Positions 1 to 9,855 of a stretch of 64,000 bases of DNA are shown piece by piece (position 1 is the first letter of the stretch; every line of letters begins with the position of its first letter). Made by a program: the position numbers and the translations under genes. Source of the stretch: Brassica napus (Eukaryota > Streptophyta > Magnoliopsida > Brassicales > Brassicaceae); contig NC_063439.1 of the NCBI RefSeq assembly GCF_020379485.1, positions 24,986,098-25,050,097 of the forward strand, read 5' to 3'. Under the pieces are notes generated by a model. That model worked only from the letters and a program-made list of their open reading frames with translations. It was not told the DNA's origin and ran no database searches.

Positions 1-985
1 CAATCGCAAACCGAGCTTGCAATACTCCAAAAGCCCGTTCGACATCTTTTCGGACTGATTCTTGAACTTGAGCAAATAACTGTTGTTTAGGACTTTGAGG
101 GAGTGTGATAGTTTGGATAAATGTTGACCATTTTGGATATATACCATCCGTGAGGTAATATGCCAACTTATACATGTGGTTGTTGACCATGTACCTCACC
201 CTGGGAGCTCGACCTTCTAAAAGGTCATCAAACACAGGAGATCGATCGAGGACATTAAGATCATTTAAGGTACCTGGAAGACCAAAAAATGCGTGCCAAA
301 TCCAAAGATCTTGTGAAGCTACGGCCTCTAGGACAATAGTCGGTTTTCCGTGGCCACGGGCGTACTGTCCTTTCCAAGCGGTTGGACAATTTTTCCACTC
401 CCAGTGCATACAGTCAATGCTCCCGACCATCCCAGGAAACCCTCGTTTCTCTCCCATATCGAGTAGTCGTTGAAGATCCTCTGCTGTGGGTGGTCGCAGA
501 TACTCATCTCCGAATAACTGTATTATCCCATCAGTGAAATGATGTAAACAAGAAAGTGCAGTGCTCTCACCAAGTCGGAGATATTCGTCAACCGTGTCAG
601 CCGAATTTCCATAAGCAAGTAGACGAATTGCTGCCGTACATTTTTGTAGTGCAGTAAGACCCCACCTCCCCGTTGCATCTTTTCTTTGCTGAAAGAATGG
701 AAAGAATTGTTCAAGGCCATCGACAATACGCATGAATAATCCCTTATTCATGCGGAATCGGCGTCTGAAAGTTTGTATCGAATATGTCGAATGGTCGTCG
801 TTGAAGTAGTCATTGCTTAGCTGGTGGTGTCCTCCTTCGCGGTGTCGTTCAGTATAGCTACGGGTCCTTTGCGGTATGGGTTCGGCCTCCACTATATCGT
901 CGTAAATTTCGTCAATGAAATCTTCGATAATATCATCCAATCTCTCCTCAATTTCATCATTTTCATCAGATGAAGATGACGACAT
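1..985 (-). CDS. Harbinger-type DDE transposase/nuclease (HARBI1-like), C-terminus beyond window
   Basis: An open frame of 328 codons starts at the ATG at 983-985 and runs off the left edge without a stop. After an acidic Ser/Asp/Glu-rich N-terminus it shows the plant Harbinger core: GSIDCMHW (candidate catalytic D191), GTLNDLNVLDRSP (D242), YYLTDGIYPKW (D280) and ERAFGVLQARFAI (E316, 35 residues after D280). Such proteins cut and join DNA at the element ends in the nucleus and need a Myb-like partner, which is encoded next door on the same strand. I translated the frame by hand and found no stop or frameshift. Annotation pipelines often call these genes putative nuclease HARBI1. Which aspartate is the second catalytic one is inferred from spacing. 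Confidence 0.93.
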   Translation of the reverse strand, partial: MSSSSSDENDEIEERLDDIIEDFIDEIYDDIVEAEPIPQRTRSYTERHREGGHHQLSNDYFNDDHSTYSIQTFRRRFRMNKGLFMRIVDGLEQFFPFFQQRKDATGRWGLTALQKCTAAIRLLAYGNSADTVDEYLRLGESTALSCLHHFTDGIIQLFGDEYLRPPTAEDLQRLLDMGEKRGFPGMVGSIDCMHWEWKNCPTAWKGQYARGHGKPTIVLEAVASQDLWIWHAFFGLPGTLNDLNVLDRSPVFDDLLEGRAPRVRYMVNNHMYKLAYYLTDGIYPKWSTFIQTITLPQSPKQQLFAQVQESVRKDVERAFGVLQARFAI

Positions 986-1859
986 TGCTTATCCTGGTGG
1001 ATAAATAATAAGTTGCTTAGAAGATTTCTTATATTTTGATTTTTTCTACTTTTAAATCTTCTCTATTTTTTTCTTATAAGTTAAAAATATTTAGAGTATT
1101 TCTACTTTTAAATCTTTTCTAGTTAAAAATATATTGATTTTTCTACTTGTAAATCTTCTCTCTTTTTTTTTTTATAAGTTTTAAATATTTAGAACATATA
1201 TTAACAAGTTGAAAACAACTACTTAAAAGTTAAAACATATATTAACAAGTTGAAAACATAAGAGAACGACAAGAGAACAGCTAGCTGCGGAACAACCTAG
1301 GTAGGATTGAGCTCTGTGGATATATTAATAAAGCATTACCTAAGACTGAATGCATGTAAAACTGAAACAAAATGCATGTAGTTACGAAACAACCTAGCGA
1401 GCAAAATGCATGTAAAACTGAAACAAAATGACAAGTGAAATACAAATGCAAGTTAAGCCATATGAAACAACAACCGAAACCTGATTATGGTTATGGTACA
1501 GAGAAGCAAGTTGATGAGATGGATACAAAGGATTGAGAGAAGCAAGTAGCAGACAAATATTACAATGTTGAGGAGAAAGAGATACATATCCGAGTACTTA
1601 TACTACAAGAAGGGAAAACCCGTGACTTATGAGCAGGAGCTACATGCCAAAATGCTCTCAGTACTCTAAAACCACCCGTGACAACTCCGCATTAGCTAAG
1701 GAACAAAAGAACCGCTATCCTCCCGTGACCTCAAAGAACTACCTGCAACAACACGTTTAAAAAATGGTTAGTTTAGCTGTAACAACTAAGCAAGTACACA
1801 CATCACACAACAAGTACTAACTTTTCCTACAAGTGACCCCAAAGAACACACAGTACACA
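986..1859. other. Non-coding spacer between transposase and Myb-like gene
   Basis: AT-rich spacer inside the Harbinger element with no credible reading frame. It holds two pairs of direct repeats: a motif around ACAAGTTGAAAACA near 1203-1220 and 1240-1258, and an identical 24-bp stretch beginning TGCATGTAAAACTG at 1351 and 1407 (period 56). The transposase promoter should lie at the left part of this stretch and the 3' UTR of the Myb-like gene at the right part. Confidence 0.5.
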
Positions 1860-2771
1860 TCATAACATTTCAGACATAAGCTTCATTTTTAGTGTTGTTT
1901 CGATCTCAGACAATGGCTCTTTCTTGGCAAGCAAGCGATCAAGGACTTTATTTCTAGACAGTTTTTCCTTAAGTTCCAAAACGCCTTGTAGCTTAGACAA
2001 CTCCTCATCTCGACCACTCTTCTTCTTCTTACTGGCACCTTTCGCAGCCTTTACCCCGACGGGTCTATCCTCATCTTCTCCAACAACATTTTCTTCTGGT
2101 CCGTCAAGATCCACCACTGGCCTCCGCTTTTCCTTTCCACCATCCTTAGCCATATATGTGGAGGCCCATTTCTGCTCATGCCTGAGCTCTCTCCAGCAGT
2201 GATCGAGTGTGAACTTGGTATCGTACTTGGTGAAGAATATGTCGTAAGCAGCTTTGATCACATCATCATCATTTTGGCCGCTTCTCTGCTCCCTCAGCGC
2301 CTGGTTGTAGCAACCAGTGAATCTGGATACTTCATGATTGATCCTAGACCACCTCTGCTTACAAGAAGTAACCTCCCGCGGTACTTCCCCAACGAGCTGA
2401 GGGCTGGCGTTGTAGTAGTCTACAATACGCTTCCAGAAAGCAACAGCTCTCTGCTCGTTGCCTACGAGAGGGTCCTTACTGGTGTTAAGCCAAGCACCAA
2501 TAAGGATCCTATCCTCTTTGGGTGTATATTTCCTTCTATCTGGAAAGGTCTTAACAGACTCTTCAGGGACTTGCCTACGAGACTGACCAGGGACTTGCCT
2601 ACGAGACTGACCAGGGACTTGACTAGGACACTCAGGACGGATTTGGCTAGGACACTCAGGAGAGATTTCGCTAGGAGAATCATCAGGAGTTTGAGACCCA
2701 AGCCAAAAAGGCTCGGGTGATTCAAGATCTACTGGCATTTGACTGAACAGAAGGTGTCTATAACCCGACAT
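1860..2771 (-). CDS. Harbinger-associated Myb/trihelix DNA-binding protein (NAM-associated C-terminal type)
   Basis: An intact 303-residue frame. The N-terminus is low complexity with tandem 8-residue repeats around QVPGQSRR, encoded by 24-bp DNA repeats at about 2565-2672. A Myb/SANT-like (trihelix) domain follows, from about residue 78 to 160 (RRKYTPKEDRILIGAW ... SCKQRWSRINHEV, then the YNQAL and DHCWRELRHEQKW blocks). The C-terminus is a basic linker with a KKKK stretch and an E/L/K-rich coiled coil ending KLMSEML. This is the second protein of plant PIF/Harbinger elements, which binds element ends and helps the transposase enter the nucleus. Brassicaceae databases often label such genes 'glutathione S-transferase T3-like' because Arabidopsis GSTT3 carries a fused copy of the domain. 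No glutathione transferase domain is present here. Confidence 0.85.
   Translation of the reverse strand: MSGYRHLLFSQMPVDLESPEPFWLGSQTPDDSPSEISPECPSQIRPECPSQVPGQSRRQVPGQSRRQVPEESVKTFPDRRKYTPKEDRILIGAWLNTSKDPLVGNEQRAVAFWKRIVDYYNASPQLVGEVPREVTSCKQRWSRINHEVSRFTGCYNQALREQRSGQNDDDVIKAAYDIFFTKYDTKFTLDHCWRELRHEQKWASTYMAKDGGKEKRRPVVDLDGPEENVVGEDEDRPVGVKAAKGASKKKKSGRDEELSKLQGVLELKEKLSRNKVLDRLLAKKEPLSEIETTLKMKLMSEML
2565..2672. repeat. 24-bp tandem repeat inside the Myb-like gene
   Basis: Two identical 24-bp units starting AGGGACTTGCCTACGAGACT (2565-2588, 2589-2612) are followed by two diverged units (2613-2636, 2637-2660) and a partial one. The unit keeps the reading frame and adds 8 residues per copy, so copy number may vary between elements. 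Confidence 0.85.
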
Positions 2772-3140
2772 GCTCTAAAAATGCTCTGTGTTACTCAAGT
2801 AGTTACACAGAGCCTTAAGTAATACAAGTTCTAATTTATTATACAATAACACCCTATCAAATCTGAGCAGTTTGGAAGATAGGAAGCAAACTAAAAGCAA
2901 TTAACAAATATCAGTAGCATTTATTAATACAGTCCTAGTTATTTAGGTTATCTAATTAAATCCTATGTACTATAACAGCTATTTAACCAAACACCATTCA
3001 ATTATACAGCAATTTAAACGTAGAACATTTAAAACCAATCAAATCACACTGGTTTTTATCTACCTACAAAAACCATTCAATACATCTACAATCCTATTTG
3101 AATTTTTTTTTAACGGATAGAAAAGAAAAGCAGAGTACCT
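2772..3140. other. Spacer inside Harbinger element
   Basis: AT-rich, no credible coding frame. On the minus strand it should contain the 3' UTR of the GRF gene and the promoter of the Myb-like gene. I see no recognisable site. Confidence 0.4.
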
Positions 3141-3771
3141 TTACTTTTTTCGCCATTGGACATGTGATAGAACAGTCCCCATTGAAGCCTTCGCAGCTAC
3201 TCCTGCAAATAAGTAACATGAGGCAGTCAAATGTTTTAATACAAACGCATAAACTGAAAATGAAATACAAATAAGTCAAGAGCTTACCATGTAGAACCAA
3301 GATTACCAAACCTATGACCACTAGCAGGCACACCATTAGCTTAACTCGTGTGGTTTCCTTTCCTGCGTCGTACAAAGTCTTCTCTAGCAGCAGCAGCTTC
3401 TGCTCTCTCTCTGCAACTGCTTCCTTAAGCCTTCTTATCTCCGTCTGAAAGTCCCTCATCTCCTCCAAGACCGCGTCATCCAACCACTTCCAGATGTGAG
3501 TGGCTCCATCAACGACATTGTTGCAGGTGAAATACCTACGGCCTGGATCTTTTTCCGTGTAGGCTGTAGCAACAACCGGCTCACTCCCACAGTAGCAGAT
3601 CGTCGGGATGCCATCATCCCCCTCAGGTTGAGGTTGGTTCTGAAACGGCTCTCCATTACCGAAGCTACTCTGAGCTTCATCGGCGTAGATCTGAGCTTCA
3701 GCTTCGAGAAGTGAGGTGATGTCGACGGACGCTGATGATGAGGACGGCTGGCTATAGCTATACCTTCCCAT
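3141..3771 (-). CDS. GRF-type zinc-finger, coiled-coil, membrane-anchored protein (At4g04775-like) within Harbinger element
   Basis: Two coding exons, 3771-3288 and 3202-3141 (GT-AG; donor ATG|GTAAGC), give about 181 residues; a 5' UTR intron is predicted at 4152-3782. Domains: Ser-rich start MGRYSYSQPSSSSAS, a GRF zinc finger with CYCG ... GRRYFTC ... HIWKWLDD (about residues 59-101), a charged coiled coil (about 103-140) and one hydrophobic segment VCLLVVIGLVILVL. GRF fingers bind single-stranded nucleic acid; Brassicaceae carry many such short genes of unknown role. It lies between the Myb-like gene and the element's right end, on the same strand, so it looks like a third element gene or a captured host gene. 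The start is chosen where the 5' UTR acceptor (3783-3782) leaves the first ATG. Function in transposition is not established. Confidence 0.75.
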
Positions 3772-4285
3772 TTTTGTTAACCTGCAAAGAAAGAGACAAG
3801 CAAAAAGCAAAGATTAGCACTAATGTTGATAAACAATAAGAAAGACGAACTTATCAACACTAAATAGAGCGGCAACCATAAATCGAATGGGAAAAATGCA
3901 CAATTTTCAAATCCGTAATTCGATCGACACCCGAAAAGGGTTTTGAAATCCCTAAATCAATCGAGACCCAAAAGGGTTTTCAAATCCCTAAAGCGACCGA
4001 GACCCAAAAGGGTTTTCAAACCCTAATATAAAAAATCCCCAAATCGCAGCTTTTTTGCGAACCCTAATTTTGATACAAACGATCCCAACTCGATTGAATA
4101 TAAATGGAAACAATCTAGCTCGATTAATATAGAAGAAAACGCTTCTACTTACCTTGAGGATCACACGGAGTTGAATCGCGACGGTGGGATCCGACAAATC
4201 GCCCTAGAGAGTTGAGAGGTTTTTTTTTTCTTTGCTTTCGTCGAAATGAATTTTTTTTTTCCCCATTACCAAACACAAACGCTCC

Positions 4286-4419
4286 TCCGTCCAATCTCTC
4301 TCCGCCACGTCGCCCACGGACCGGGTCCGTCAAGATGCTATTTACGGATCAATCCGTCAAATGGGCTGGGTTTATATTAATTAAAAAATCAAAAAAGTGC
4401 AACGGACCGGGCTAACGGA
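4286..4419. repeat. Subterminal ACGGA/TCCGT motif cluster at Harbinger right end
   Basis: Seven copies: TCCGT 4286-4290, ACGGA 4316-4320, TCCGT 4326-4330, ACGGA 4344-4348, TCCGT 4353-4357, ACGGA 4402-4406 and ACGGA 4415-4419. Two pairs form palindromes (ACGGACCGGGTCCGT and ACGGATCAATCCGT). Short subterminal repeats in DNA transposons are commonly bound by the element's own proteins; that role is inferred. Confidence 0.65.
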
Positions 4420-4448
4420 CTCGATGTCATCCCCCGTTGCAAGTGCTC

Positions 4449-5057
4449 TAACTACACACTCTCTTATTACATCGACGTTCAACATAATTGCACATGTGGT
4501 GGAGGTTCTGTGATCGAAAAAAATTACTAGTATTATCTCAAATTATTATTCCATTAGTGGTTTTTTCTAAATTAATCAATTTGACTAATTGAGAGAGACT
4601 TTTATGTGATAAGATCATATCTCTGATTCGATTTCTTCCATTAATAGAATTAAAGTAAAAAAAAAAAAGATTTTTATTCCCAAAGACTTTCCCGTGACAA
4701 CAGAGTTTTTTTTTTTTGTTTCTTACAACGGGAAAAAAGGTAACTTGAAAAGACAGAGAGCTATTTTGGTGAATTGTGTTTCAAAAAGTTGTCTACTTTA
4801 CCTGTGACCCAGATCTGAAATAACTGTGTAAAAGTATGGAAACACTCTTCTTGATCTTTGGTTCCATTGTTTTTCACGCTTTAATTTGAACAAGTGGGTT
4901 TTTGAAAATTTATAAATTTTTACCCGGGAACTTTAGTATATGGTTCATATTTAATCTCTTTTTAGGCATTGCTTTTAGTGTAGTTCTTCTGTTTTAAAGG
5001 GGTTTACACTTCTTCTTCTAGTAGTTCTTTGTCTGTTTTGGTCTGTTCTGTCTTAAG
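4449..5057. other. Intergenic: promoter/5' region of the At3g27210-like gene
   Basis: Host sequence starting at the TAA target-site copy (4449-4451). AT-rich with homopolymer A and T runs, and the presumed promoter and 5' UTR of the next gene. I found no earlier exon coding the Met-Gly-Ser-Cys type N-terminus that I recall for some relatives. Confidence 0.4.
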
Positions 5058-5721
5058 ATGGTGTCTGAATCAAAAGGTTCGAAATACACATGTATGAATG
5101 AATCACACACATTTACGTTCTTGTTCTAATGTTTTTAATTTTATTCTACAGGAAGTAAAGATGAAACCTTTTTCGATACCCAGCAATGGCTACAATCTGA
5201 CTCAGACGATGATTTCCACAGCGTTAATGGCGGTAGGATCTTTTTCTTTTTCTTTTTTTTTTCTTGTTGGATTTGACTTAGTCAAGCTCCAGAATCTTGA
5301 TTTTATACATTTTTACTCAGATTTCACTCCTTCGCGTGGAAACACTCCTAAGAGCAGCTTCTCGGACAGACTTCCTCGCATCAACAACCTTATATTCCAC
5401 GAGAATAAGCCTTCTCGAGGCTCTTCCCCAGCGCCAAAACCGAGGAGGAAGAAGCTTGGTGATCTCTTCAGAGAAAGTATAAGAGAAGAACGAGAGGAAA
5501 GCTCTGGAGGGTCATCTTCTCTCAGCTCTCCTTATCTCTCTGGTGAAAACTCAGGCGAGTTCAACAAGGTCGCCATTGAGGACTCTAGCGTAAAGGAAGA
5601 GAAGAAGAAGTCTAACTGGCAGCATCATCGTTGTCTTCCTGGTTTCTCTGCGTGTGGTGGAAGTTTCATGGAGAGGAGGAAGAAGATGAGCTCTGAAACT
5701 GGGGTTGTTGCTGTGAAATGA
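5058..5721 (+). CDS. Uncharacterised At3g27210-like protein
   Basis: Three exons, 5058-5076, 5152-5232 and 5321-5721, join in frame to about 166 residues. The first exon is only 19 nt (MVSESK plus one base), then GSKDETFFDTQQWLQSDSDDDF, then DFTPSRGNTP, the basic block PSRGSSPAPKPRRKKLGDLF, an acidic Ser-rich stretch and a Cys-containing tail HRCLPGFSACGGSF with ERRKKMSSETG. These blocks mark a plant family of unknown function; no catalytic domain is visible and the protein is probably disordered. In Arabidopsis At3g27210 lies beside the cupredoxin gene At3g27200, the same order as here. The donor after exon 1 (AAAAG|GTTCGA) is weak but is the join that keeps frame. Confidence 0.72.
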
Positions 5722-6521
5722 GATGCAGAGAGAACAATATTGTTGTGTATATGATAAAATGAGAGAGAGATCTCAGAGAAAAAAAAGCTCTTGTGAATTT
5801 TTACAAGTACTACTTCACTTGCTGTGATGAGAAGAAAATGAATCCCATAGTTGAAGAGATTATGTAAAAAAAGAAGAGATGTTCTGGTGTTGTTGAAGAA
5901 ATGATGACTATTGGATCTTTGGCTTGTGTGAAGTTTAAAAAATCTTACCATGGTTCATTGTTGCTTACACTTCTGTGATATAAAAATAAAACTTACCATG
6001 GTTTATGAGCTTACAACAAATAGTTTTCAAGTTCAATGGTGATAAACTTGAATGATAATTTTCATTATTACAGTAAACCAGCTTTACTAGTTCGCTTTTA
6101 ATATTTAAAATGAAAATGGTTCAAAGAAAAACACAAGAGGAAATAGAAGCTTTATGTGAAACAAGTAGTTAACCACCAATGGTAAAAGTTCTATTTACAA
6201 ACCGGGTGGTTCTTAAATCTTGCTTGCATGCTAAGGCTTTTTTGGCTCCTTAACTTATTCGGCAATTCTGATGCAAACGTTCTACTTGAACACATAAAAA
6301 TATCAAAAACAAACAGAACACAAATACTAATTTAAAGATATGCCAACTACTAAAGATCTTAGCTTCGATTCAACTCCAAGCTTGTTTTTGTTTCTGTTTC
6401 TTTTCTTCCTAACTTTTATAACTTAAGCAACCAATGTCATGCATTGCCGTGTATATATAAGTACTAGCTAGCAGCAGCTTAACGTAGTATTTCTAAACAG
6501 CGTCCAATTCATTAAAAACCA
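5722..6521. other. Intergenic: 3' UTR and cupredoxin promoter
   Basis: Contains the 3' UTR of the At3g27210-like gene and the promoter of the cupredoxin gene, with a TATA box GTATATATAA at 6451-6460, about 60-70 bp before the start codon. No other gene seen. Confidence 0.55.
6451..6460 (+). promoter_or_regulatory. TATA box of cupredoxin gene
   Basis: GTATATATAA about 62 bp upstream of the ATG at 6522, a plausible distance for a short 5' UTR. Confidence 0.55.
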
Positions 6522-7168
6522 ATGACAATGCAAGCAGCTCTAGTTATCCTGGTTTTCTCCGGTTTACTTGCGGTTAAGACAACTTTAGCAGCACAGCATG
6601 TGATAGGCGGGAGCCAAGGCTGGGAACAATCCGTTGACTTTGATTCTTGGTCGTCCGATAAATCTTTCAAAGTCGGCGATCAACTTGGTATGTGTTTCTC
6701 TAAATTCAATTTTCTTAAACCGACCGGTTCATGCTAACCAAACCGTTTTTTTTTTGTTCGTTCCTTGTAGTTTTCAAATATTCCGGACTACACAGCGTTG
6801 TAGAGCTGGGAAGCGAAGCGGCATACAAGAGCTGTGACCTGGGAACACCTGTAAATTCCTTAAGCTCTGGAAACGACGTCGTTAAGCTGTCGAAAACCGG
6901 TACTCGTTATTTCGCATGTGGGACCCCAGGGCATTGCCAGTCAGGCATGAAGGTTAAAGTCAACGTTGTCTCTGCTGACTCCACCGCCGTTCCCTCTCCG
7001 GGTTCGGATTCAAGCTCCGATTCAGATTCGGGCTCCAGCAACGGCTCAGATTCGGGTTCGAGCAACGGCTCAGGTTCGCGTTCGAGTTCCGGTCAGGGGC
7101 TACGTGCTTCCACTGGATATATTTTAGCTGTGGGATCGTTGGTTATTGGACTTGTTTGGGCTTACTGA
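6522..7168 (+). CDS. Uclacyanin-like blue copper protein, GPI-anchored (At3g27200 orthologue)
   Basis: Two exons, 6522-6687 and 6771-7168, give 187 residues. A signal peptide (about 1-24, ending TTLAA) is followed by a plastocyanin-like domain: HVIGGSQGWE, then VFKYSGLHSVVEL with a copper-ligand His, and FACGTPGHCQSGMKV with the Cys, His and Met ligands, so a type I site of uclacyanin kind. A Ser/Gly/Asp-rich spacer (SGSSNGSDSGSSNGS) follows, then a hydrophobic C-terminus (STGYILAVGSLVIGLVWAY) typical of GPI-anchor attachment. It should sit at the outer face of the plasma membrane; the electron partner is unknown. The single intron within the copper domain is the usual phytocyanin position. 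Confidence 0.93.
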
Positions 7169-7488
7169 TATTGCATCAAAAACATTTTCGGAGGGGAGAA
7201 AATTAATAATTTTGTGAGTTATAATCCGTATTTGTTGTATTTTCATCATTATGTATTTCGAATATTGCATTTGTGATTTTGTTCTTTTATCCGTATTTTC
7301 TCAATTACTTTGGTTTCTCACCCGCTTCTTGTCCACTTGATTGGTCCGGTTGGAATATTATCTATTATGCCTTTTAATATGCCAACTTTTTAATAATTAT
7401 TCAATCTGCTTAGAATTTTATTTATTTTGTTCTTAAATAAGTTTAGTACAGATAACATAAACCATACAAAATTCAGCGCAACCTTCTA

Positions 7489-7724
7489 TTCTCTCCGTTT
7501 CAAAATGTTACATATTCCGGAGATAAAAATTGTTTCAAAATTTTTTTTTTTTATATTTTCAATGCATGTTTTATTATGCAAATTTCAAAAAACTTAATTT
7601 CATTTATTGGATTTTTATTGGTTTAAAATTATGAAAAATTAATCACAAAAATTATGCACATTTAATATGTTTTATTAAAATGTGTGAAAAATCTAAAATA
7701 TGTAACATTTTGAAACTGATGGAG
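7489..7724. mobile_element. Stowaway-like (Tc1/mariner) MITE
   Basis: Terminal inverted repeats TTCTCTCCGTTTCAAAATGT at the left and its near-complement ACATTTTGAAACTGATGGAG at the right, flanked by TA (7487-7488 and 7725-7726). Length 236 bp, AT-rich, no coding capacity. Confidence 0.75.
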
Positions 7725-7773
7725 TATTACTTCTTTGAAGTTTTACATTAGTTTCCAGCTCACTTAAACTAAA

Positions 7774-8121
7774 CTAGAGCTTGATCCGTGCGGATATTTG
7801 TTTAACATAATAGACATACTAAATTAATGTAATAATTGTACAAATATACACACATCAGGATGTTTGTTTGATTTATAATAAATAACATTTATGGCAGATC
7901 GACGATTTTTAATTGTCTATAATTTGTTGATTGCTCATATTGCGGTTACATGTAAAACCAATTAAAATGATATGTTATATAACATATTCGTCAATTAATA
8001 TTTTAACTAGAGTAACCATTTTTATTGTATTTATTTATAAATTAAAATACCAATTATTATATTTATGTATATTAATAAATATATCTTTCCTAAATAAAAT
8101 GTATTTATTTGTTTTAGTAAG

Positions 8122-8126
<5 letters not shown>
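7774..8126 (-). mobile_element. Short non-autonomous Helitron (minus orientation)
   Basis: On the minus strand the 3' end shows a small hairpin (ATCCG-TG-CGGAT) then CTAG followed by host T. The 5' end reads TCTATCTTACTAAAACAAAT, matching the TCT..TACTAAAA start of Brassicaceae Helitrons. The exact 5' end is blurred by the GATA repeat. About 353 bp and non-coding. Confidence 0.6.
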
Positions 8127-8152
<26 letters not shown>

Positions 8153-8157
8153 GATAT
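8121..8157. repeat. (GATA)n microsatellite
   Basis: About nine GATA units with one AATA interruption, at the 5' edge of the small Helitron. Confidence 0.9.
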
Positions 8158-8261
8158 ATATGTCTCTAAGTTTATTTACCAAATAAATTCTAATTATATG
8201 TTCATTTTTGAGAAAAATATATTAAATTGAAATTTAGATGTTGTATTTTTACAATTCAAAT

Positions 8262-8286
8262 ATATATATATGTGTGTGTGTGTGTG
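8262..8286. repeat. (AT)n(GT)n compound microsatellite
   Basis: ATATATATAT followed by a run of TG dinucleotides. Confidence 0.85.
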
Positions 8287-8939
8287 AATTATATTAATCA
8301 TCAAATTATTTAACATATATTTTAAAAATAATTTTCAATGTTTTAACAAAAACATTTATAGTTTGTATTCTGTATGGGAAATGAAATAATAATATATATT
8401 AATATATAACATTTAAAGTTGTAGTTACATTTTAAATAAATTTGTTTTAATATGCTGTAAAATTTGGTTAGAGTATATTCCGATTAATGGATAATTGTTG
8501 GTTAGATAATAATCTAATTAAGATAAAAGCATAAAAATGATGGTAAGTGTGGTTAAGATAAAAATGAAAAATGGTATTATGAATGTGGTAGTTTAGACAA
8601 TTTTTGAGAAAGTTCGCCCCCCCAAGTCCGTAAATTTAATAAACAATTATGAAAAACACATCCAATAACTAATTCATGATTAAAACATAGACTCTAAAAA
8701 ATAAAATAAAAAATCATAATCTTGATATTATTCAGAAATATTTATTTTAAAATTATAATTGGTTATTCATATAATATTGTTTATTTTATCTTCAAATACA
8801 ACAACATATATAAGATTTCGTTAACATGTGTATTTCTGAATAGCAAAGGTCAATATTCCATTTGTTACGTTGATGATGAAAAATCAGCTGTATTGGAGCT
8901 TAAACCAAGTCGAGATTGACAATTGGGTTATATGGTATT

Positions 8940-9250
8940 GCTTGACGTCCGGTTAATTATTACTCAATGATTTACGATTATTAAAGCCGGTTATCAGTTG
9001 TACTTTGTTTAATATAAAAGCAAAGTTCGTGTGTTGTACACGTTATCAGAGAAATATATATTGTATTAGGGTTACAAACTTTAGGTCACAGCCGTTGTGT
9101 GATTTTGGAGAGTTAGTGATTTGCTTTGCCAGACCTCAGAGACGTAGCCACATCGGTGAACTCTGGATAATCAATTAATCTATGTGTGTAAACTTGTGCA
9201 ACGTGAGTTCGAGGTTGAACGACTTCACGGTTTAGGTCGAATATCAAAAC
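8940..9250. mobile_element. Possible Copia LTR remnant
   Basis: The stretch from about 9010 (short AT-rich core, then GGTTATCAG-like sequence, then CAGAGACGTAGCCACATCGG and GAACTCTGGATAATC) resembles the R/U5 part of Copia LTRs, but I find no partner LTR, primer site or coding remains. Weak call. Confidence 0.3.
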
Positions 9251-9775
9251 AAGCTTGAACACTTAAAAGATTTGACTCTATCTTCTTAAATTATTTGCTC
9301 CCTTGCTCACCGGCCGTTAGGACCGGCCGAAAATTAGTTAACTAGTTTATTCTTCTGAATTCATATTCAACCCTTCGTTTCTCTCTATCCAGTACTAATT
9401 TTATGTTTATGTTCCTCACTATTTGATCAAGAATGCAGTGTTAATGTAAATCATATTATTTTTCATTAAAGATATATTTCCCTCATTCAACTTTAGTCAG
9501 CTTTGAATGTCTTTTATAGTCTTGCTCTAAAGACGAAAACGATATGCTTCCCGATTTACCTTAGATTCGTCAAAATTAAGGCATCCAAAGGTATAACTAT
9601 TATACTCCTTCTAAATATAAAGAGTCAGCTAAAACCAAATAAAATATTGTTGAAGAATGAAATCAGAGAATGCCCGATAGGCAAAATAAAGAAAATAAAT
9701 CAAGGTTTTATTCAAACCAAATGCAAATATTGACTAGTGAATCAGTTAACAGAACAGATTGCTCGCAATTAAAAT

Positions 9776-9783
9776 TATAAATA
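9776..9783 (+). promoter_or_regulatory. TATA box of defensin-like gene
   Basis: TATAAATA 73 bp before the ATG at 9856, well placed for a short 5' UTR. Confidence 0.6.
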
Positions 9784-9855
9784 GTCTTCAAATCTTCATG
9801 TAAGTCACATAAACAACATATAATTACAATAGAAAATACAATTTACTCGATAGAA

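Larger units (their letters stand above)
1..4448. mobile_element. PIF/Harbinger DNA transposon, right-hand portion (left end outside window)
   Basis: Three leftward genes (DDE transposase, Myb/trihelix protein, GRF zinc-finger protein) lie together, and the right edge reads TTGCAAGTGCTC followed by TAA (4449-4451). That end closely resembles the terminal repeat TTGGAGATGGTC-TAA of the Harbinger MITE at 52686-52952, and TAA fits the TWA target-site preference of PIF/Harbinger elements. Seven ACGGA/TCCGT motifs lie within the last 165 bp. The left terminus is beyond base 1, so element length and whether all three genes share one pair of termini cannot be checked here. The transposase frame is uninterrupted, so the copy may be recent or active. 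Confidence 0.8.
7169..9855. other. Gene-free stretch with MITE, Helitron, microsatellites and possible LTR remnant
   Basis: AT-rich. Holds the Stowaway-like MITE (7489-7724), the small Helitron (7774-8126), GATA and TG microsatellites and, near 8940-9250, sequence resembling a Copia LTR 3' part. The remaining parts show no feature I can name. Confidence 0.5.

Noticed and set aside
174..473. 99-codon plus-strand frame
   Set aside because: Antisense shadow of the Harbinger transposase, which has strong motif support in the other strand.
2178..2720. 180-codon plus-strand frame
   Set aside because: Antisense to the Myb-like gene; its RDLPTRLT repeats are the reverse reading of the 24-bp repeat.
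1860..2771. Glutathione S-transferase T3 annotation
   Set aside because: The protein has only the Myb/trihelix part; the database name comes from a fusion in Arabidopsis GSTT3.
8112..8160. CRISPR-like spaced repeats
   Set aside because: It is a simple GATA microsatellite; plant nuclear DNA has no CRISPR arrays.
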